DNA of 64,000 bases from Aureispira anguillae (GTDB lineage: Bacteria > Bacteroidota > Bacteroidia > Chitinophagales > Saprospiraceae), in contig NZ_AP026867.1 in assembly GCF_026000115.1 (NCBI RefSeq), positions 837,501-901,500 on the forward strand. Direction: 5' to 3'. The notes below the pieces were generated by a model. It was not told the DNA's origin and did no database searches. It saw only the letters and a list, made by a program, of their open reading frames with translations. Shown piece after piece: positions 54,587-63,684 of the stretch (the stretch's first letter is position 1; each line of letters starts with the position of its first letter). The position numbers were made by a program, and so were the translations under genes.

Positions 54587-56161
54587 TTATAACATCAATG
54601 TATCACTGTCTAATGCTTCTAGTAATAATGGTTTTAAGAATTTATCAACTTGTTCGGGACCATCTATTCTCCTTTCTATTAATAAATTAGATATAAGAAT
54701 CATTAAATCTTCCTCATCAAAACTTTTTTTAATAGGCTGATTAGGGATGTAATCATTTACAATTAGCAAGTTAACTGCTTTTTTTGCGTCATCTGGATTA
54801 GTGATGTAATGACTAACAACGCCATCAGTCATAGCGTAATATGTTTCTTCAGAAGTTATTTTTGTAGTGCTAGATGCTAATTCACCTGAAGAGTGTCCTG
54901 TACTCTTATAAGTAACACTCCAGTTTTCAACACCAGGAATACCAGATCTTGGACCTAAGTTAATAACTGTATTTTTTTGTACTTTATTATTGCTGTCTTT
55001 CCAACCTGCATTCATTTTGGAAGCTAGCCCATCAATGGTATCATTAGTACCTTTATGGACTAATGTTGCTCGTTCTGTAATGACTGTCCAATACTCTTTT
55101 AATTCCCCATTCGCAAATGCTTCTTTGGCACTTCTTTCAACCTGAGAATGGTGGGCGCTATTATCGGCGCTAGAGATAGCCGTTATATTCTCCCAATTAG
55201 TTCCTGAGCCTCCTAGATGCTTATTTAGCATGTGTCCAGCTACCCAAGTTCCTCCAATGAGATTTTGTACCGCACTAGATACTGCTCTAACATCACCATT
55301 GGTTGGAGAACCTTTGGAGGCATCTAATTCCGCACCACTCCACTTTCCACCATTGGATTCGTTGGGCAGTTTTTCATCGTTTATTTTTGTTGTATGAGGA
55401 GTTACAAAAGCACCTTGCAAAACTTCATTTTTGGTGCCTAATTTTTTGCCCTTTTTCTTTTTATTGCTATTTGCAACTTGTTGTATTTTATCGTTTCCTA
55501 CAGGAACTTGTTGATGGATCTTCTCTGCCTCACTTTCCAAATCCTTTCTTTGGTTGACATCTACCGAATTTCCCTCTACCTCCATTTGCAGCGTTGGTTT
55601 TACTCGACCTTGTTTTTGTTGTATTACGTGCCAAGCTTCATGAGCAAGGTGCTTTTTTTGTCCAGGACCAATGTAAATATTGGTACCTTGCGCAAAGGCA
55701 TGTGTGTTGTATAAAGCAGGCAAAGGAGAGTTGTAATAAACCTTTACATCATCTAAACTAATCCCAGATAAAGCCTCCAAGCCAGATTTGAGATCATCGG
55801 GAAGACCTGTGGTATTTTCAGTTGCTGTCATTTCACTGTTATCGTCTTCTGATTCGTCGTGTTCACGCTGCCATTTTTCAATAAAATTGCGCAAATTAAT
55901 ATCTTGTTCAGAAGGCGTAGCTGCTGTATCTGTTGGCAAAATATCTTGCAAACCAGCCTGAAAATCCGAAGAATTACGCCATTTTTCTAGGGCTAACTGT
56001 TCCTCTTTAGATGCTTTAGGGGGAGCTTCTTGTTGAATGGAATTAGCTTCCGTTATTTCTTTTTCGTGGGGGGCTTGAGTAGTTAGATTAGAGGAATCTT
56101 GCCAAGTTTTTGCATTAATGTTATGTTTTTCTTCTTCTTGGATATAGTCTCTTTCGGGCAT
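54587..56161 (-). CDS. DUF4157 metalloprotease-type effector with nuclease-like C-terminus
   Basis: The 524-residue protein has a disordered acidic N-terminus (1-130), then a DUF4157 domain with the HExxH motif LAHEAWHVIQQKQG (about residue 173) and PALYNTHAFAQGTNIYIGP just before it. The C-terminal part contains GHMLNKHLGG followed by NWENITAISSADNSAHHSQVE, reminiscent of DNA/RNA non-specific endonuclease-type or HNH toxin cores. DUF4157 proteins are effectors of extracellular contractile injection systems. There is no signal peptide, in keeping with loading into such a particle. The baseplate/sheath genes are not in this window, so it is an orphan. No immunity gene is evident. Nuclease activity is inferred. 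Confidence 0.82.
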   Translation of the reverse strand: MPERDYIQEEEKHNINAKTWQDSSNLTTQAPHEKEITEANSIQQEAPPKASKEEQLALEKWRNSSDFQAGLQDILPTDTAATPSEQDINLRNFIEKWQREHDESEDDNSEMTATENTTGLPDDLKSGLEALSGISLDDVKVYYNSPLPALYNTHAFAQGTNIYIGPGQKKHLAHEAWHVIQQKQGRVKPTLQMEVEGNSVDVNQRKDLESEAEKIHQQVPVGNDKIQQVANSNKKKKGKKLGTKNEVLQGAFVTPHTTKINDEKLPNESNGGKWSGAELDASKGSPTNGDVRAVSSAVQNLIGGTWVAGHMLNKHLGGSGTNWENITAISSADNSAHHSQVERSAKEAFANGELKEYWTVITERATLVHKGTNDTIDGLASKMNAGWKDSNNKVQKNTVINLGPRSGIPGVENWSVTYKSTGHSSGELASSTTKITSEETYYAMTDGVVSHYITNPDDAKKAVNLLIVNDYIPNQPIKKSFDEEDLMILISNLLIERRIDGPEQVDKFLKPLLLEALDSDTLML

Positions 56162-56312
56162 AGTGAGGATTTATTAATTGTACAAAGGGATTTTTGAAAA
56201 GTTTTAACATTCAATTACTTATTGAAATGATGCATTAATATACGGAAATTTTTTTATATAAAAAAGATATCTTCTTCTGTAGTCAATAGATATAAGCTCT
56301 TTTTTAGTAAGT

Positions 56313-57149
56313 TCAATCCTCAATCTGTGCTTTTTCCCAGCCAATCATAGCAACCTTTCTAGCCTTATTCCATTTGTAGTCACTAATTGCACCAATAGAT
56401 CTAATCACCCGATGACAAGGGATCAAATAAGCAATATGATTTTGACCAATTGCAGAACCTACTGCTCTGCTCGCTTTGGGCTTGCCAATAAACTGGGCAA
56501 TCTGTTGATAGGATTGGAGGTTAGCAAAAGGAATATTGATTAAGGCTTCCCATACTTTAAGTTGGAAGGGAGTTCCCGATAACAACAAAGGTATAGGGCT
56601 TGATGCTGTTGAGCTAGGGCTGAATATCTGTTCTACTTTAGCTCCAGTGGCATTATTGTCTTCTATAAAAGTGGCTTTGGGAAAACGGCTTTTTAGATTT
56701 TTGAGGGCAGCTTCTTCAGAGTTGGTAATAAAATCTAGGGCGCAAATACCTCGTTTTGTTTGCGCTAGAAAACAAGTGCCAAAAGGACTAGAATGACTAC
56801 CGTATTGTATTGTTATTCCATTCCCTTTCTGTTGATATTCTCCTGGACTCAAGGCTTCTATTTTGACAAATAAATCATAGGTTCTGGAAGGAGTAGATAA
56901 GCCTACTTTTTCCGTCAATTCAAGTAAATTTTTAGAAGCCTCAATTTCTTTTTTGAGATTTTGTAAGGTTAAAAACTGTAGAAATTGTTTTGGAGAAATA
57001 CCTGCCCATGCTTTAAATATGCGCTGGAAGTGATGCTTGCTCATATTTAAATGAGCAGCAATATCCCCAACTTTTGGTTGGGCAGGTACATTATTGGCAA
57101 TAAAATGCAATGCCTTTTCGATTCTCTGATAATTAATTGTTGTTTCCAT
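56313..57149 (-). CDS. Ada-like AraC regulator with O6-methylguanine-DNA methyltransferase domain
   Basis: The 278-residue protein combines an N-terminal AraC-type HTH (about 1-105: VGDIAAHLNMSKHHFQRIFKAWAGISPKQFLQF) with a C-terminal methylguanine methyltransferase domain (about 110-278) whose acceptor Cys is in IPCHRVIRS (about residue 244). The N-terminal Ada zinc-binding methylphosphotriester domain is absent. It removes methyl groups from O6-methylguanine and may regulate transcription; without the Ada domain its activation signal is unclear. It has a well-formed promoter (TTG-N20-TATGTTTG) that would make the transcript almost leaderless. Confidence 0.9.
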   Translation of the reverse strand: METTINYQRIEKALHFIANNVPAQPKVGDIAAHLNMSKHHFQRIFKAWAGISPKQFLQFLTLQNLKKEIEASKNLLELTEKVGLSTPSRTYDLFVKIEALSPGEYQQKGNGITIQYGSHSSPFGTCFLAQTKRGICALDFITNSEEAALKNLKSRFPKATFIEDNNATGAKVEQIFSPSSTASSPIPLLLSGTPFQLKVWEALINIPFANLQSYQQIAQFIGKPKASRAVGSAIGQNHIAYLIPCHRVIRSIGAISDYKWNKARKVAMIGWEKAQIED

Positions 57150-57153
57150 TGTA

Positions 57154-57184
57154 CAAACATACTAGATTCAAAGAAATCAGGCAA
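57154..57184 (-). promoter_or_regulatory. canonical Bacteroidota promoter of the Ada-like gene
   Basis: On the minus strand the -33 TTG (57184-57182), a 20-base spacer and the -7 box TATGTTTG (57161-57154) fit the consensus exactly. Transcription should start about at the ATG (57149), giving a leaderless or nearly leaderless mRNA. Confidence 0.75.
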
Positions 57185-57384
57185 CCCGAAACGTGCTATT
57201 CCAAAAATAGATGGGGTAAATGAAAGATAGCTAACTTATATTAGTTAAGATTAAAATATCAACTTGCATCTAAGGATGGAATAGTTTATCTTTGCTATTG
57301 AATAAAAAGTATAAATAGAAATTATTTTTATTTTTTGCTGGTTTTCTATGCGAACAGACATAAAGCTTTTTAAGAAAAATCTGT

Positions 57385-57738
57385 GTACAAGACAAACTAT
57401 ATCACGAGCAAAGCGAACTATAAGTATGAACGAAGTGAACGATGTAAGCTTGTAGCTAAAGCTACAAAGGCAAAGCCCGCTCATGAGGAACGAACTAAGC
57501 GTAGCGACCTCACGAACGAAGTGAGCTAGTAGCTAAACAATTGGACTTAAATAAAGTAAGGGATTAATGGAATTATTTAGATCGTTGCACTTTTAGATTC
57601 TAGACCCTATTAGGCTGTTATAGGGTCTAGAATCTAAGATCGAAACATAGTTTTAGCTTAAACTGTACTTTATAAGTATCCTTTACCTGTTTAGCTCGCT
57701 TTGCTCGTGAGCACTTCGTTTTATAGTTTGTCCTGTAC
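57385..57738. repeat. MITE-like element with terminal inverted repeats
   Basis: GTACAAGACAAACTATA (57385-57401) is repeated inverted as TATAGTTTGTCCTGTAC (57722-57738), with CACGAGCAAAGCGA (57403-57416) inverted as TCGCTTTGCTCGTG (57696-57709). The interior contains GAACGAAGTGAAC, GCTTGTAGCTAAAGCTA, CTAAGCGTAGCG and a hairpin repeat with leader GTTGCACTTTTAG. No target duplication is evident. It looks like a non-autonomous element or a large structured RNA. Confidence 0.55.
57584..57637 (+). repeat. hairpin repeat, copy 2 (constant leader GTTGCACTTTTAG)
   Basis: After GTTGCACTTTTAG (57584-57596) the stem TTAGATTCTAGACCCTAT (57593-57610) pairs perfectly with 57620-57637 around loop TAGGCTGTT. 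The 18-bp stem differs from copy 1 at 25.3 kb but is equally perfect. Confidence 0.65.
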
Positions 57739-58038
57739 TCAGAAGAAAAATACTAAATAACTTTTCCAGTTAGAAAAACTTAAAGAGCTGTATTCTAAAT
57801 CTCCCCAACGATTTAGTGGATGTATATAAAATCAGGGCTTTTTAGAGCTATCTAAAAGCGAATAAAAAATATAGTTTATTTATCATTTCTATAAAACCAA
57901 TTATACGTTTTATGCGGGAATAATCAATGGATTTATTTTACCCTCTTCAAAACTAAATTTATCTGTTTTTTGACCATGTTTTTGATACTTGTATTGAGAA
58001 AGTTGTTAAAAAATGATTGCTATTAAACCATTAAACCT

Positions 58039-60132
58039 ATGTTTTTGACCAAAAGGATCTGGTCGCTTTGTTTGTTGCTTTTACCATTAATTATGATTAA
58101 TGGATTAATAGATACAGTAACAATACCTCGGATTACTTTGCTCTTAGTTGGCATTCTTCTTACTGTAAGTCTTTTATTATTTAAAGAGCGACAAGCTTTT
58201 CATATCCATAGCCATAAATTTATAACTAGCCCATTGGGAGTTAGTTTGATTGCTTATTTATTGTTGGGGCTGTTTTCTTTGACCAATGCATTAAGTTTAT
58301 CAGATGGTATTTTAGAATGGCTAAAGCTTTTTTGTTGGTTTAGTACGGTTCTTTTGACGACCTTTTTGTTGAAGGAAAAAGGAAGTTCTGTGCTGTTTAT
58401 GAAAGCAACAACGGTGGCGGCTCTAATTGTCGGAGGAATTGGCTTGTTTGAATTTGTGTCTATTGTCAATCAATTGGATCAAGATAAGATTCTATATGTT
58501 GTCAATTCGACATTTGAACACAAAAACCTCTTAGCTACAGGGCTATTACTGAGTGTGCCTTTGAGCTTTTTGTTGTATGCTAATAGCACAGAAAAAATAT
58601 GGAAAGGCATTGCCATTGGAGCGATTGGGCTAGCACTCTTTTTAATTTTAGTGACCCAGAGCCGTGCAGCATGGTTAGGAATGGGCGTAGGAATTTTGGT
58701 TGGCGTGCTGTTGTTATTGGCAAAACCTTCTGAACGCAAAAAAATAGTAAGCCCCAAGTATTTGGGAATGATAGGAGGGTGCCTAATTTTAGGAGGAGGG
58801 CTTGTTTGGTTTTTGAGTAGTCAAGAAATTATAGCCAATGCACCTGTGCAACGAGTACAAGCTATATTTACCTATGAAGACACCAAAAACGAACATACAG
58901 AGACGATCAAAGAACGTTTAGTATTATGGGAAAATACCATAGAAATGATAAAAGAACACCCTTTATTGGGGGTGGGCTTAGGCAATTGGAAAATTCATTT
59001 TCCAAAGTATAGTATAGATGGTTTGCGATCCGAACAAGGGCAGATATTTTTTCAACGACCCCACAATGATTATTTATGGGTAATGAGTGAACTGGGCTTG
59101 TTAGGAGGTCTTACTTATTTATTTATTATCGGGATCGTTTTATACTACAATCTTCAATTACTCCTTAGAAAAGAGGTGCAAGGAACAGAGGAGTATTATT
59201 CTACCTTGGCAATAACAGGGGGAATAATTGCTTTTGCTGTATTTAGTCTGGTTGATTTTCCTAAAGAACGTCCTGTTCATTTGCTTTGGACGGGAATTTT
59301 GATGGCTTATAGTTGGCATTACCATCAATTGTTTATCGCCAAGGAAAAAGGAGATCGCATATCAGCAGCAAACCTAGTCTATTTTATTCCTCTTATTGCA
59401 GCGTTTGGACTGTTTTTTATGGGGCAGCGTTGGCAAGCCGAAACGCATTGCAAAAAAGCATTGACGGCGAGAAGCCAAAAGCAATACCATGGCGTTCTCA
59501 CAGAATTGGCATTGGCCGATCATTGGAGCTATCGTCTAGATCCTGCTGCTACGCCAATTAGTTGGTACAAGGGCGAAGCATTTTATTTTCAACGGCGATT
59601 GCCAGAAGCGTTGGAGGCATTCAAACAATCTAACGCATTACATCCTTATCATCTTCATACCCTTAATAATCTAGGAGCAACTTATTTTGAATTAAATCAG
59701 TTGTCAGATGCTCAAAAATATTTTAAACAGGTACTCGAATTTGCTCCTCATTTTCCCGATGTCAATATGAATATGGCGGCAATGAGCTACAATGAAGGCA
59801 AAACACTGGAAGCCCTCACATATTTAGGCAATTGTATTCCTGGCGATTATAAAGAGCAGCGTTTTTTGCAATTTTTGACTACAATTTGCAAGCGTTATGC
59901 CGAAGACTTATTAAAAATACCAGCATTAGAACCATTACATCAATTAATACGAGACTTTTCGACAAAGCAAGAATGGCAAATCACCATTCATCAGCAAGCA
60001 CAGGAATACCATAGAACATTAAGCGAACAAATTCATTTGGATTTGCTTTTTGTTGCCCAAGAACAGCAAAAGATAAGCGCAGAACAAACCGATTATTTTA
60101 CCTCGATATTAAATAATTCATCAAACCATTAA
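58039..60132 (+). CDS. O-antigen ligase-family membrane protein with C-terminal TPRs
   Basis: This 697-residue integral membrane protein has about ten hydrophobic helices (residues 8-470). The Wzy_C/O-antigen ligase signature is in SRAAWLGMGVGI and HPLLGVGLGNW ... RPHNDYLWVMSELGLLGG. The C-terminal 220 residues are soluble and TPR-rich (EALEAFKQSNALHPYHLHTLNNLGATYFELNQLSDAQKYFKQVLE). Such proteins transfer glycans from undecaprenyl carriers to lipid A or, in the PglL group, to proteins. The gene directly precedes the T9SS/TIG gene by 12 bases and is probably cotranscribed. A role in glycosylating the neighbouring secreted protein is speculative. Confidence 0.85.
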   Translation: MFLTKRIWSLCLLLLPLIMINGLIDTVTIPRITLLLVGILLTVSLLLFKERQAFHIHSHKFITSPLGVSLIAYLLLGLFSLTNALSLSDGILEWLKLFCWFSTVLLTTFLLKEKGSSVLFMKATTVAALIVGGIGLFEFVSIVNQLDQDKILYVVNSTFEHKNLLATGLLLSVPLSFLLYANSTEKIWKGIAIGAIGLALFLILVTQSRAAWLGMGVGILVGVLLLLAKPSERKKIVSPKYLGMIGGCLILGGGLVWFLSSQEIIANAPVQRVQAIFTYEDTKNEHTETIKERLVLWENTIEMIKEHPLLGVGLGNWKIHFPKYSIDGLRSEQGQIFFQRPHNDYLWVMSELGLLGGLTYLFIIGIVLYYNLQLLLRKEVQGTEEYYSTLAITGGIIAFAVFSLVDFPKERPVHLLWTGILMAYSWHYHQLFIAKEKGDRISAANLVYFIPLIAAFGLFFMGQRWQAETHCKKALTARSQKQYHGVLTELALADHWSYRLDPAATPISWYKGEAFYFQRRLPEALEAFKQSNALHPYHLHTLNNLGATYFELNQLSDAQKYFKQVLEFAPHFPDVNMNMAAMSYNEGKTLEALTYLGNCIPGDYKEQRFLQFLTTICKRYAEDLLKIPALEPLHQLIRDFSTKQEWQITIHQQAQEYHRTLSEQIHLDLLFVAQEQQKISAEQTDYFTSILNNSSNH

Positions 60133-60144
60133 AGTACAAAAATT

Positions 60145-62322
60145 ATGAAAAAAAACTTGCTAATATTCCTTCTCTGTTTTTGTGGAGGAATAGTACTACA
60201 GGCACAGTCAATTAGCACTGTAGTACCTTCTCAGAATCCTGTACCAGAAGGCGGAAGTCTGTCGGTCGGAATTTCTGGAACCAATACTCATTTTGCACAA
60301 GGGAGTGCTACCTATGTGACAGCAAATGTAGGCGGTCAAACGGTATATGGTTATGTCAATGGAGGAGTCACGAATACCAATATGACCGTAGACTTTTATT
60401 TACCCTGTGGTGCTTGTGGACCAGCAACTTTATGGGTCAACAATCCGATTGATGGGCAAATGTCTTATCCCAATGCCTTTACGGTTAGTTGTGCTCAAAT
60501 TACAAGTGTAGATCCAGATACGGTTACTGCTGGACAACTACTTCCTATTCAGATTTCAGGAACTGGGACAAATTTTCTACAGGGAAGCACAACGGTTTAT
60601 TTCCAGAATGCTTCAACAGGACAAACGCTTTATCCCCTTACTTACAATGTGATCAACAATGATTCTTTGAGCATATTGCTGCCTATTTCATCGAATATTT
60701 GTGAAGGTTCTTACAATCTTCATGCTTATTCAGGGGGCAATTGCCCGCTTTATTTTCCCAATGCACTTTACATTAATGGGTTAAATGGACAGATTACAGC
60801 CGTTAATCCAGGTGTGGCAAATGCAGGACAAACGTTACCAGTTGGTATTTCGGGAACAGGAGTTGATTTTACACAAGGTACGTTAACCGTCTATTTCAGA
60901 AATACAACAACTGGGCAAACCTTGTACCCTACAACTTACAATACCATCTTGGTAGATAGTGTTAATGTAGATTTATCCATTCCGAATTATTTTTGTTCAG
61001 GAGCCTACGATGTTTGTTATACAACTTCTGCCAATTATTGCCCGACTTGCTTGCCTGGTGGTTTGTTAATTAATGGACTTACTGTTAGTCCACAAATTGA
61101 CAGTGTAAGCCCCGATACCGCACAAGGGGGACGACCATTGTCTGTTAATATTTCAGGAACAGGCGTAAACTTCCAGCAGGGATCTTGGCTTTATTTCCAA
61201 TTGACGAATACCACTACTGGTGCAAGCACTAGTACCTATAATCACTCTGCTAGTTTGTCTGATCCTACACAAACAACAGTTTATTTTCCTTATATACCAG
61301 CTGTTTGTGGTAGTTATGACTTATCTATCTACGGAGCTGATCCTTGTGGAGGGGCGGCAGTTACTTATCCGAATGCTGTAACGGTTAATGCGACATTGGA
61401 TCCTCAGATTAGTTGGATATCTCCAACCACAGGATTAACAGGACAAACTCTATCGGTCGATTTATCGGGGTATGATATTAACTTTATGCAGGGATCTACT
61501 AGTTTTGTTATGCGTTTGGTACATGCTACTACGGGGGCTACACTTGCAGCCAGCAATTTAACGCCTGATCCTCTTTATCACTCACGAGCAACGGTTGATT
61601 TTAACCCATCGGCTAGTGATTGTGGATTGTACCATTTAGAGATTGACGGGGTTCCAACAGGATGTGGCGACACAATTACTCTTGTTGATTCCAATGCAAT
61701 AAATATCAATTCTCTGACGAGTCCGCATATTCAGTCTGTATTTCCGAATTATGGGCAATGGGGGCAAACGGTCACTTCAACAATTACGGCGCCAAATGTT
61801 GACTTTAACCAAGTTAACATAGCGGATCTGTATTTGTATAATAGTTCAAATGGTGCTTATATCTATGCAACGAACATAGTGCCTAATCCTTCTGATCCAA
61901 GTCAAGCCGATGTAACGTTTGCTATACCATCTTGGATTCCTTCAGTAGGTGGACATGATTTCTATGATGTTGTGATTAATAATATTACAAGTTGTGGTGT
62001 GCCTTCTTTGGTTTTGCCCAATGGATTTGAGATCTATATTCCTGTTGGAACAGCTAAAACTACTGCTAAATCAGCATTGGAGGTTCAAATATATCCTAAT
62101 CCAATGAATGAGCAAGCAACACTTAAGATAGTAGATGGAGAAGATCAACCCATGATCTTTAATCTTTATGACATTTTAGGTAAAAAAGTAGCATCTAGAG
62201 CCTTAAAAGGTAACACTACGATTACGATAGAACGCAACGATTTATCATCAGGTGTTTATTTGTATCGCCTTTCAGATGAGCAAGGCAATGCACTTCACGT
62301 TGGTAAATTAGAATTACGATAG
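60145..62322 (+). CDS. T9SS-secreted protein with TIG/Ig-like repeats
   Basis: The 725-residue product has a signal peptide (MKKNLLIFLLCFCGGIVLQAQ), then six tandem Ig/TIG-like repeats of about 95-105 residues, each starting I-x-x-V/I-x-P and containing GQxLxVxISGTGxxFxQGS. A T9SS type A sorting domain (LEVQIYPNPMNEQATLKIV ... LSSGVYLYRLSDEQGN) ends it. It should be exported by T9SS and displayed on the surface. It is in a probable operon with the O-antigen ligase-like gene, 12 bases upstream. Adhesion is an inference from Ig-type repeats. Confidence 0.86.
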   Translation: MKKNLLIFLLCFCGGIVLQAQSISTVVPSQNPVPEGGSLSVGISGTNTHFAQGSATYVTANVGGQTVYGYVNGGVTNTNMTVDFYLPCGACGPATLWVNNPIDGQMSYPNAFTVSCAQITSVDPDTVTAGQLLPIQISGTGTNFLQGSTTVYFQNASTGQTLYPLTYNVINNDSLSILLPISSNICEGSYNLHAYSGGNCPLYFPNALYINGLNGQITAVNPGVANAGQTLPVGISGTGVDFTQGTLTVYFRNTTTGQTLYPTTYNTILVDSVNVDLSIPNYFCSGAYDVCYTTSANYCPTCLPGGLLINGLTVSPQIDSVSPDTAQGGRPLSVNISGTGVNFQQGSWLYFQLTNTTTGASTSTYNHSASLSDPTQTTVYFPYIPAVCGSYDLSIYGADPCGGAAVTYPNAVTVNATLDPQISWISPTTGLTGQTLSVDLSGYDINFMQGSTSFVMRLVHATTGATLAASNLTPDPLYHSRATVDFNPSASDCGLYHLEIDGVPTGCGDTITLVDSNAININSLTSPHIQSVFPNYGQWGQTVTSTITAPNVDFNQVNIADLYLYNSSNGAYIYATNIVPNPSDPSQADVTFAIPSWIPSVGGHDFYDVVINNITSCGVPSLVLPNGFEIYIPVGTAKTTAKSALEVQIYPNPMNEQATLKIVDGEDQPMIFNLYDILGKKVASRALKGNTTITIERNDLSSGVYLYRLSDEQGNALHVGKLELR

Positions 62323-62342
62323 GTTTTTAATAGTTCCGAGGT

Positions 62343-62382
62343 AAAAAAAAAGATCATCCGTTAAGGGTGGTCTTTTTTTTTT
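62343..62382. terminator. bidirectional terminator between the T9SS and membrane protein genes
   Basis: The plus-strand run of A residues, GATCATCC, loop GTTAA, GGGTGGTC and a run of T residues form a hairpin with G-U pairs. The A run on the left and T run on the right make it work for both the plus-strand gene and the convergent minus-strand gene. Confidence 0.82.
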
Positions 62383-63589
62383 ATAAATTGAGAAATTCCA
62401 ACTGTTCCATAATCATTGGTAAATTTGTCTTGATCCAAGAACCTATACCAGCCAGCAATATGGCTAAAATTAGACCCGCCCAAACAAAATCTACTTTTTT
62501 GTACACCAACCAATAATATTTGTCTGCCGAAAACCAAATGGTAGACAACAAACCAATCCAAAACATACTGCCAATGCCATAGAGCAAAGCAATTACCAGA
62601 ACAGCTAATGCAAGAATTAATGCAATCGTTTCTAAGGCGATTTTTTTGAATAAATCATCACGGTAGGTGTAAATAAAATTGATGTAAAATAATCCTAAAA
62701 AAGCAACGAGTGGAATTAAGGAAACCATACCAGTCTCAAATACACGCAGATGAGGTTTTAGTGCACTTAAAACAGGCACATAATTGGTATAAAAAATTAA
62801 CCAAGATAATAAGGTGAGGACAAAGGTAAAAAGGGTTAATCGCAACAGAAAAAAGGTGTCGTCTTTCTTAAAACCTAGTAGAATTAACCCCGAATTCATG
62901 AAGAAAAAGAACCCAATGCTTGAAATAAAAGAAGCAACCGCCATAAATCCAACAAAGCTATTGTTGCCAAAATAAGCAATTAGCCCCCATAGAATAGTCA
63001 AGACCCAAGCGCCAATAGTACGGTAAACAGTTGCTTTAGTTTTTCCTTTGCGAAGGTAAATGCTATAAGAAACAAGTGATCCTAATGCAAAGGAGGTAAC
63101 TAAAGTGGCGTATTCATGTCGGAAAAAATAAAACAATAAAAATAAACTAATATAGGCTAAGGCTTCCCAAGTCTTTTTGATGACCGCAGTTGCTATTTGT
63201 ATAATTTTTTGGACAATTTTAGTGTTCATAAATTGCTTTATGAAGCGTACTATTGGCTTGAATAGTATTGTTAGTAAAGGTCCTAAAATAACCAATAACA
63301 ATAGAGCTGAGATGACATAAAAAGCAGAGCCAATCCAGTCAATCCGTTGTGCAGGAACGATTTGTTGAAGCCCTAAGCCTTCAATGTCTACCTGAAACTT
63401 ATTGATTGCGAGTTGTTCTAAATAGGTTGTTTTTTCTTCAAATACACCTTCTGAAATACTCCCTTCATTCCGTAGATCAATCAACAAATTGTATTGTGCT
63501 TGTAACTCAGCGACATCTTTAGGTTCGTAATTGTCAGCAAAACTTGAAAATGCGCAACACAATAATAAGCATAAGAATTGGTATTTCAT
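62381..63589 (-). CDS. exported/integral membrane protein of unknown function
   Basis: The 402-residue product has a signal-like N-terminus (MKYQFLCLLLCCAFSSFAD), a short helical periplasmic segment (residues 20-80, with a conserved-looking LQAQYNLLIDLRNEGSISEGVFEEKT) and about nine transmembrane helices. I recognise no family. The N-terminal soluble domain followed by a multi-helix membrane core could indicate a sensor, transporter or membrane enzyme. It stands alone upstream of a shared terminator. Confidence 0.72.
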   Translation of the reverse strand: MKYQFLCLLLCCAFSSFADNYEPKDVAELQAQYNLLIDLRNEGSISEGVFEEKTTYLEQLAINKFQVDIEGLGLQQIVPAQRIDWIGSAFYVISALLLLVILGPLLTILFKPIVRFIKQFMNTKIVQKIIQIATAVIKKTWEALAYISLFLLFYFFRHEYATLVTSFALGSLVSYSIYLRKGKTKATVYRTIGAWVLTILWGLIAYFGNNSFVGFMAVASFISSIGFFFFMNSGLILLGFKKDDTFFLLRLTLFTFVLTLLSWLIFYTNYVPVLSALKPHLRVFETGMVSLIPLVAFLGLFYINFIYTYRDDLFKKIALETIALILALAVLVIALLYGIGSMFWIGLLSTIWFSADKYYWLVYKKVDFVWAGLILAILLAGIGSWIKTNLPMIMEQLEFLNL

Positions 63590-63684
63590 TGGGAATATAT
63601 TTAGTGGGATTGCGAAGTTCTTATTACTGGTGGGTATTAGGAATATACTTAAATGAACAACTATTCAAGTTACCAATTTAATCG

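Larger units (their letters stand above)
57150..58038. other. 889-base divergent intergenic region with MITE-like element
   Basis: The region holds the ada-like promoter at its left end, a 354-base element with imperfect terminal inverted repeats in the middle (57385-57738), and about 300 bases of plain AT-rich DNA before the O-antigen ligase gene. No credible coding frame was seen. Confidence 0.55.

Noticed and set aside
57584-57637. Hairpin repeat as an integron attC site
   Set aside because: The GTT...AAC-like ends and a long palindrome suggested attC, but no RYYYAAC/GTTRRRY pair brackets the palindrome, the stem has no bulged bases, and no integrase or gene cassette is present.
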